Assembly (NCBI RefSeq): GCF_964355755.1
Contig: NC_092674.1
Coordinates: forward strand, 6,453,001-6,517,000
DNA: 64,000 nt
From: Antedon mediterranea
Lineage: Eukaryota > Echinodermata > Crinoidea > Comatulida > Antedonidae
Reading direction: 5' to 3'
Positions 58,101-64,000 of the stretch are shown here, in pieces; within the stretch, counting starts at the first letter, position 1; each line of letters starts with the position of its first letter. The notes below the pieces were generated by a model, which worked only from the letters and a program-made list of their open reading frames with translations, did not search any database and was not told the DNA's origin. The position numbers and the translations under genes are program-made.

Positions 58101-60992
58101 AGAGAGATGTACACTTGCCATGTTGGTAGAAGAATGTTGTAAGATAAAGTTGTCAGTAAAGGACAGACTGGAAGACCAAGAAGAAGAAGAAGAATGTTGC
58201 AGAGAGAAGTTGTAAGCAACAGGATACAGAGGGATGAGATGGACATTGGTCAAGTGGGAAAAAAGAATCCTGCAACAGGAAGAACAAGTAGATCATAGGT
58301 AGAGGAATGGTGTAAAAACTTTATACTTACTAGGATTGACTTTAAGACATGCTGTAAACTGTTCCCAAGCTTGCTGGAATTTTCCAGTCATTTGCAGGGT
58401 GTAGGCAAGATTCACTCTTGCAGGTAGACAGAGTGGGTTTAAGTGCAATGCTTGCTCATAGTCATGCCTAACAAATATAATTTCATTCGTTACCAGGAAG
58501 CTTTTGATTTGCGATTACTACCAAACTATGCCATGTTAATTCATTGTGTGCATGCGGAATATTGGGATGGGAGTCCTGCTTTTCACCCCAACATAGCTTT
58601 GATGGCTAAGGTCCAGATGACGACCGACAACACATCAATCAGTTCTCGCAAAACGAAAGCTCCATAATAATGATCAGTCGCTGTTAGACATAATCCAATT
58701 CCTAAAATACATAATCACAATTTTCTCTCCACCTGTACTAATTTTATTTGCCTACCTTGACATTTTCATTGCTATCTCGTGGTGGAAGTCCATCAGTGCA
58801 TTACCACGTCCAATGTAAGCATCGAGAAAGAATGGATCTATCTGAAGTGCCTCAGTATACACCAGTACAGCTTCTTCTAATTCATTTAATCTAACGAACA
58901 TAAATATAATTGCATACTGTATTACCTATTTCACAAATTTATACTCTCCACAATAGCACACATTCCCGTTGCCATATACACTCTTCACAATTATGCTAAG
59001 GCAGGACAATACATACAATATTATACAGATATTGACTGCTTAGAGGTTAAATATAAGATTTGACATCGGTAGTCATGTGATGCAGTTTCAACCAATCACG
59101 TTAGCGTATTTACATAGGCTATGTAATATAAAACAATAATACTAAGCATCATACTATTAATTTATTACTTAGGAAATATTTCGAATAAAACCAAATGTAT
59201 TTTCACTCCCAATGATCATGCCATAGTGTCAAAAATTATTAATACCTAAATTATTATTATTATTATAAAACTGAGTCTATATTTTTAAAATGTTATATAT
59301 TAACTGTACTATTCCAATTTTTTTTCAAATAGTGAAAAATTCAACTAGAAATTGAAACAAAATGTTCTTACTTATGACAGCAAAGTCCAAGTGTATGCCT
59401 GATGTTCACATTTCTTGGCTCAACCTGAAATTGAAAAAGAATGACAACTATAGTTATAAAAGAATACAGTCAACTCTTCGAGGTTGGCCAAATATGTCTG
59501 GTTTCCAGAAAGTCTGATATTCGGAATGCGTTTTTAATGGTAAAAAATGAATTTTTGGGAGAGTTTTCTGTATTTTTATCTTTTGTATTGTTTTGCCAAA
59601 ATGTCAAGAAAATTATGTCTATATCAAACTAGATGGAAAAAAATTGCTAGTTATATATCATCATGTCCATATATGGGCACATCACATTTTTTTGTCACAT
59701 AAGGTTTGATAGTGTAGACAGAGTTGAGAATGTTATTTTAGTTGTCTTTAAAAGAAACGTCTATCTCAATTTTATTTCATTTTGGAAATACATGATGTAA
59801 AAGCATTACTTCTATAGGGTTCATAGCCATGCAAACTTTAAACAATATAATATTTGTTTATGATAACATACCAAAATAGCTTGTGAAAAGTCTTCTTTAG
59901 CATTTTGATAGTCCTTCCTTTCAAAGTACAACAATCCTCTATTGATAAGAACCTAAAGATAATAAAAAGAATGAATCTATATCTAACATATCATTTCTGT
60001 AGATATTTGGCAGAGGTGAATCCATTCTCCATTGATAGTTGATGATATTTGAATGAATATATTTGTTTTTGAAAAAACCTTCTTTTCTATAGGGTCACCC
60101 CACTTTCATTCTATCTTAATATATAATTAATATACATAAGCTTTACATAAACATATCATTACCGTTTACATATATATATTTATATATACAGTACAGGCAC
60201 ACACATAAACATATCTATTCATTTACAATTCTAATTATTATAGTACTTTAGTCACTGTTATTTTTCATAATAATATTTTTGTAGAACCTTAAATAAGATC
60301 CATTGTATAGTACCAGTAGATTTAAAAGCCTATAGTTTTTAATAACAATGAGTTGATCTGGGCCTCTGTGGTTAAATAAAGTTAAATTTAATTGATTGGG
60401 GATGTATTGTGTAGCCATTATATAATACATATTATTTCATTAATTTTACCTTAAAAAAATTACTAAAATACAATAGGAAAAGAAGATTCAAAGACAGGAT
60501 TCCTAAAAAATTATGCTGAATCACTATCTAGTAGGTCTCCTCTATTGCAGTTATTGGAGATGCAAAACGTTTGGTACACCCTTAAACCTCTGTCTACACT
60601 ACCAAAGTTTATATGACAACAAAATATGCCCATATATAGACACGATGATGTCATAGCACTACCACATTTGGGCATATCACTACCATATTTGGCCAAATCA
60701 CACTTTTTTTGTCAAACCAGTTTGATAGTGTAGACAGAGCTTTACTGAAAGATATTATAACAATAACACAAGAAAAGTTAATTTATGTAACACACAAACC
60801 TTAAGTGAATTTTCGTCACCGAGCAGAAGAACAATTCCATAATCTCTGAGAGCTTTGGGATAATCTTTGACGGTATGATAGCAGACAGCCCTGTTGAAGT
60901 AGGCTAAGGAACACCGGTTATCAATCTCCAGGGCCTTGGAGAGGTCTTTGATGGCTAGCTTGTAGGCCATGATGTAGTATTTAAGGGCACCT
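52150..60992 (-). CDS. TTC6: TTC6-like tetratricopeptide repeat protein, C-terminal nine exons
   Basis: Minus-strand exons: 60800-60992, 59872-59952, 59372-59424, 58756-58890, 58331-58467, 57412-57674, 55334-55411, 54433-54580 and 52150-52289 (TGA). Every junction is GT-AG and closes in frame, giving about 409 residues. The product is a run of TPR units, each with the W/L-G-Y-A-F-P type spacing. Examples are AYFNRAVCYHTVKDYPKAL, INRGLLYFERKDYQNAKEDF and YFNRGNLYTMLHKYELAEKDY. The protein ends soon after DLAIKDYKRAVQI. The order and the RGNALMDF and LNAALKI-type blocks recall TTC6. The function of TTC6 is poorly known; TPR arrays bind protein partners. The first visible exon starts inside a codon, so earlier exons exist, but none was recognised between 60993 and 63500. 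Introns hold two large transposons and several MITEs. Confidence 0.85.
52575..54212. mobile_element. 1.6-kb fold-back element with inverted GTCAACTCGGCC minisatellites
   Basis: The left arm 52575-52760 is ten or so 15-bp units such as GTCAACTCGGCCTCA, ending AAAGTATGGAACGCAAAAAG. The right arm 54030-54212 is the same in reverse (GGCCGAGTTGACGTGA units). Both tips carry CCCTAAACC(A/G)TCTCGGCC. The middle has no evident gene, but includes TACCCGCCCCAGGGCGGGT near 52910. It is inserted in the last intron of the TTC6-like gene. Confidence 0.82.
54254..54414. mobile_element. TTAA-type MITE copy
   Basis: Ends AGCTCCGTCTACACTATCAT / GATAGTGTAGACAGAGCTTT; two internal 21-mers. It adjoins the exon at 54433 of the TTC6-like gene. 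Confidence 0.85.
54866..54945 (+). repeat. tRNA-like (Thr-like) SINE head
   Basis: A-box TGGTCTAGAGGTACAGT and T arm GTGGG TTTGAGT CCCAC are good. The anticodon stem CCAGG/TCTGG encloses CTAGTGA, which puts AGT in the anticodon position. The acceptor stem does not pair, so it is a repeat. It is intronic. Confidence 0.5.
55513..57400. mobile_element. TTAA-type MITE split by a later insertion
   Basis: The left part runs 55513-55639 (TAAAGCTCTGTCTACACTAC start). The right tip is 57376-57400 (GTTTGATAGTGTAGACAGAC). The 1.7 kb between them is the element at 55640-57375. Confidence 0.85.
55640..57375. mobile_element. 1,736-bp inverted-repeat transposon nested in a MITE
   Basis: Ends CTACGCTCGCGCTAA and TTAGCGCGAGCCTAGG are inverted, with one mismatch in the core 15 bp. 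GTTTG stands directly outside both ends as a 5-bp target duplication. TTCGCCAAAATGGCGAAAG near the left end and TTCGCCAATTTGGCGAA near the right end are internal palindromes. A 101-codon open frame at 56404-56709 is not recognised. The element looks non-autonomous. Confidence 0.8.
57830..58310. repeat. Diverged direct repeats of about 128 bp
   Basis: GACACAAGATCCAGAGAGAT with flanks recurs 128 bp further on as GACACACGATCCAGAGAGAT; weaker third and fourth units follow. It is in an intron of the TTC6-like gene. Confidence 0.7.
59650..59727. mobile_element. Half copy of the TTAA-type MITE
   Basis: CATGTCCATATATGGGCACA and GATAGTGTAGACAGAGTTG are present; the left end is missing. Confidence 0.75.
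60582..60744. mobile_element. TTAA-type MITE copy
   Basis: The left edge TTAAACCTCTGTCTACACTA and right end GATAGTGTAGACAGAGCTTT are present, with two internal 21-mers. It adjoins the exon at 60800 of the TTC6-like gene. Confidence 0.85.
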
Positions 60993-61863
60993 CTGATAAC
61001 AAAAAAAACATATGCATTAAAACAATCTCAATAACATGCCAAAGCTTGTTTTTCATTATTTCTTCTACATAATTATCTCGGTTGGTGGTCTTATGGTAGG
61101 GTGTCTGCCTATCAACCAAAAGATTGGGTTAGCAACTGTAATAAGTTATTGAATCAGGTGAATTTGTTACAAAATGCAAAAAATCGGCGGCCACCTTTTA
61201 ATGTCAAATTTTTAAACTTTGCGGTAGTCTTCATAAATAGGTTTAGATAAAAAAAGCAGACACAAAAAAAAACACCTGGTATCATATCATCTCAGGATCT
61301 CCATCATTTTGTTATGGAGTCTGGATGATTCCCATAATACTTTCTATCATTTCATTTTTGCTAGCTGACATTCTCTGTAACAATGAAAAAACAGGACGCC
61401 ATTAATAACAAACTTGTTATTAGCACTGCAATGTCTAGGCAATCGTAACAATAATCGAAGAGCATTGTTGTAACATACCCATAGGGCACTAAGTGCATTG
61501 ACTGTGATTAGACCACAAAGAAGAGTAATACATACTCATGCAATAAGATTTAAACAGCAAGCATTTAAAACCAACAAAGCATTTAAAACCAACAGAGCAT
61601 TTATTTACTAAATTCATTTTTATTTTTTAAAATTTTTATTTTATTCAATCGAAACTAACAGCGATAATTACCGCCACTAACAGGTTTGATACAAACAAAG
61701 CCAGGTCTGTTTAAAGCACCTTGATTGGTCCTAACATTGACCAAGGGCTTCTCTCGTCCAGTGCCCACCTTGACCAGAAGTCTGAGGCAGATACTAGATG
61801 CAGGGGCTGCCATAAGAGTCAGCAGTGCCGATTTCAAATGCCTAACGGGACCCCAGCTCCATA
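60993..61863. other. Non-coding
   Basis: No TPR exon was recognised although the TTC6-like gene must continue upstream. A tRNA-like trace (TTGGTGGTCTTATGGTAGGG) lies near 61081-61100. 61650-61863 is the extension of the 5S-like repeat. Confidence 0.4.
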
Positions 61864-61974
61864 TACAGCACCCGTTATTCCCAGATGGTCTCCCATCCAA
61901 TCTCTAACCAGGCCCAACGTCGCTTAACTTCGGTGATCTGACGAGAACTGGTGTTTCAACGTGGTAAAGCCGTA
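61864..61974 (-). pseudogene. 5S rRNA-derived sequence (SINE or pseudogene)
   Basis: On the minus strand it runs from TACGGCTTTACCACGTTGAA to ATAACGGGTGCTGTA, keeping the 5S landmarks AAGTTAAGCGACGTTGGGCC, CCTGGTTAGA and TGGATGGGAGACC. The length (111 nt) is short of about 120 and substitutions are spread along it, so it is not a functional gene. About 200 bp of unrelated sequence follow it on the minus strand to about 61650, as expected of a 5S-headed SINE. Confidence 0.75.
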
Positions 61975-62128
61975 TCAAATTATGTGTATTGGCTCGAATA
62001 CATATAGATCTGTATTGACGCCTAATGTATAGTAATAACAATTACTTAAAAATTGGTTATTAAATTGTTATTCAGATTGATTAATTAAATTACAAATACC
62101 ATTTGTTTTATGTTTGGTTATACAAGAT

Positions 62129-62890
62129 ACAAGATACAAGATAACTTTATTGTCAAAATTGTTAACAATTTTGAGATATGTTTTGTACCTGAGTAGAATA
62201 AATAATACGATGTGATAACTATATAAATAAATACAAATGATACAATTGTGACTATCTTGAAAAGTTTTTGTTAAATAAATTGCATGCTATGTACATTGGT
62301 GAAAATCTTAAATGGTTAGTGGATATTTTTTCCTGTCTCAGTCTAACCCTTCCTGATCTACTTATAATGATGTCTGAATGTAATGGGTGTGATGGGTCTT
62401 GCATAATTGTGTCAAATTTCTTAAGTATATGAATATATTAAACATTTCCTCTAAAGATTTCACTTCTACACCGATAACTCTGCTGGCCTTGTTTACTAAT
62501 CTCTGAATTTGACTTTTACTGTTTACATTGATATGAGAAAACCAAACAATAATACAATAAGAAATGATTGATTGAACAACAGAGGAATAAAACATATGAA
62601 TAAGATGAGAACTAACATTAAACCGTTTCATTTTGTATATAAAGTACATTCTCTTATTAGCCTTGGTACGGAGTTCTTTAGTGTTGCTCTCCCAATTTAG
62701 TTTATTATCAATTATTAATCCCAAGTACTTATGACTTTCTACTATTTCACAATTTCATTATCGATTTAAATATTTACATGATTAGTTTTATTTTTCCTTC
62801 TAAAATCGACAATAGCCTCTTTAGTTTTTTTGACATTTAGTTCAAGAAAATTTTGTTTACACCAGACTACAAAATGTTCAACATATTATA
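62129..62890 (-). pseudogene. Non-LTR retrotransposon D: 3' end of reverse transcriptase
   Basis: The minus strand reads AIVDFRRKNKTN (about 62800), KYLGLIIDNKLNWESN (about 62720), SSVVQSIISYCIIVWF and RLVNKASRVIG, the C-terminal third of a reverse transcriptase, with stops upstream. It ends in a (TATCTTG)n microsatellite tail at 62129-62146 on the minus strand, typical for CR1/L2-like elements. Confidence 0.78.
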
Positions 62891-63538
62891 TCTATGTCCA
62901 TGTAAACTTTATATGTAAGTCTTAATTAATTCACATGGTTTTATTGCTTCTGTTGCAGCAAAGTACAACAACATCAATACTATTATCAGCTATTAAATAT
63001 CAATATTGTGAGATCAAAGCATTATAAAAAGGAAGGAAGTGGTGTTATAAGGATCCATTGACCAATCCGCCGATATCCCTTAACATCACCCAGACCTATA
63101 TACAATAAGAAATGGACAATACACAAAATAATTGAAACGAAATACTGCTATGGTAATTAGTAGCTGTATTATGAATTAATTATATGATCCTCGGGCATTT
63201 ACACTATTGTTGTAATTGTATGTAAAAACATTCAAGATCGATTCTATATCTACACAATTTTCTATTGTGTCAAAGTTCAAATTTTATGGATGAGAAATCT
63301 CTTGAACAAAATATTCATTGTCATCAACTACACCCAACAATGCCAAATGTATAGCGGCTGTGAAGTAGGACTGTGGGAAACTTACATCAAGAAAATAAGG
63401 TAAGTTGTAAACTTAAATAGTAAGTACAGGATTGCTGATGATTTCAACTATATTTGTTACTGTACCATTTAACAATGGAGGAATCACTCCATGTTTTAAC
63501 ACAATTGAAATTGTTTGCCTAACGTTGTATTTTTACAG
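62891..63538. other. Region upstream of the B-box gene
   Basis: No exon was recognised. The intron preceding the B-box exon ends TATTTTTACAG at 63538. Confidence 0.4.
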
Positions 63539-64000
63539 ATGTCAAGTCAAGAAGTGCAAGGTACTTGTTGCCAAGACCATCTAGACCACACAGTAGAAAG
63601 ATTTTGTACAACTTGTACTAAAAGTGTATGCAAGAAATGTGTTATGAGTTGTTATAAAGATCATCATGATATTATAAAGATGAATAGTGCCATAGAAGCA
63701 TTTAACAAACGAGTAACTGAAGTGATCAGGTCAGCTGATGATGTCAAGCAAGAATTAGAAAATACACTTGACTTTATAGTTAAGGACCAATCAGATTTTG
63801 ATTCACATGTAAACATGATCAGAGAAATTATTAAAACGCATAAAGAAACAATTATTTCTAAGGTTGAAAAGGAAAGCAAAAAACTATTGTTGGATCTTGA
63901 AAATGTATGTAAGCAAAAGAATGATGCCATTGACTGTCAAGTGAAAGAGCTAGAGTTACACCAAATGGAAGTGCAAAGTTTGAAGAAGTCAAGTTCAGAA
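63539..64000 (+). CDS. B-box/TRIM-like coiled-coil protein, N-terminal part (cut by window end)
   Basis: The ATG directly follows an acceptor (TTTTTACAG|ATG), so translation probably starts at the first base of this exon, after a 5' untranslated exon. 154 codons are open to the window end. A B-box-type zinc motif comes first: CCQDH, FCTTC, VCKKC, then DHH (about residues 10-43). A long charged alpha-helical region rich in K, E and L follows, as in the coiled coil of TRIM proteins. No RING precedes the B-box in this exon, unlike full TRIMs; it could be in an earlier exon or absent. TRIM45/TRIM56-like or TRIM2/3-like genes with NHL ends are common in echinoderms, but the C-terminus is outside the window. 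Confidence 0.7.
   Translation, partial: MSSQEVQGTCCQDHLDHTVERFCTTCTKSVCKKCVMSCYKDHHDIIKMNSAIEAFNKRVTEVIRSADDVKQELENTLDFIVKDQSDFDSHVNMIREIIKTHKETIISKVEKESKKLLLDLENVCKQKNDAIDCQVKELELHQMEVQSLKKSSSE

Overview
The window is AT-rich, intron-rich animal DNA, not bacterial. GT-AG introns, repeats carrying TAGGCCTA, a TRPM8-channel-associated-factor (TCAF) homologue, a TTC6-like TPR gene, a B-box gene and heavy loads of short inverted-repeat transposons together suggest a marine invertebrate deuterostome, most plausibly an echinoderm. That placement is inference; no species can be named from the sequence alone.

Layout. 1-410: a 33-bp minisatellite. 1124-10654 (minus): two tandem D-cysteine desulfhydrase-type PLP enzyme genes. 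The downstream copy runs off the left edge; the upstream copy is complete in nine exons. A 2.2-kb terminal-inverted-repeat element lies between them. 10874-16315: a graveyard of three non-LTR retrotransposons, one nested inside another. 16500-19961: fold-back and hairpin elements. 21500-27323 (plus): an intact three-exon gene joining a complete retroviral/Gypsy-type integrase (HHCC, DD35E, GPY) to an OTU cysteine protease; this is the most unusual gene of the window. 27441-31070: a decayed Cys-rich transposase-like fragment, tRNA-derived SINEs, an AT cruciform and a 132-bp satellite. 32087-34140 (plus): a two-exon TNF-receptor-like membrane protein. 34930-42347 (minus): two tandem secreted sphingomyelinase-C-like genes, each with a separate signal-peptide exon. 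42348-47200: repeats, including a 19-bp GGTAAG minisatellite. 47249-49975 (plus): a TCAF/M60-like metalloprotease gene with one coding exon. 50400-51085: an 87-bp satellite. 52150-60992 (minus): nine exons of a TTC6-like TPR protein, with two large transposons in its introns. 61864-62890: a 5S-rRNA-like sequence and a retrotransposon tail. 63539-64000 (plus): the start of a B-box/TRIM-like gene.

The host genes do not form one pathway. Two are tandem gene pairs (D-cysteine desulfhydrase, sphingomyelinase) with conserved exon phases, so local duplication is a recurring theme. The other theme is one MITE family with TTAA at its best-preserved boundaries, found at least 14 times in introns and intergenic DNA. 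Exon joins given below were checked for frame by hand and close exactly. Similarity-based names come from recognising motifs, not from searches.
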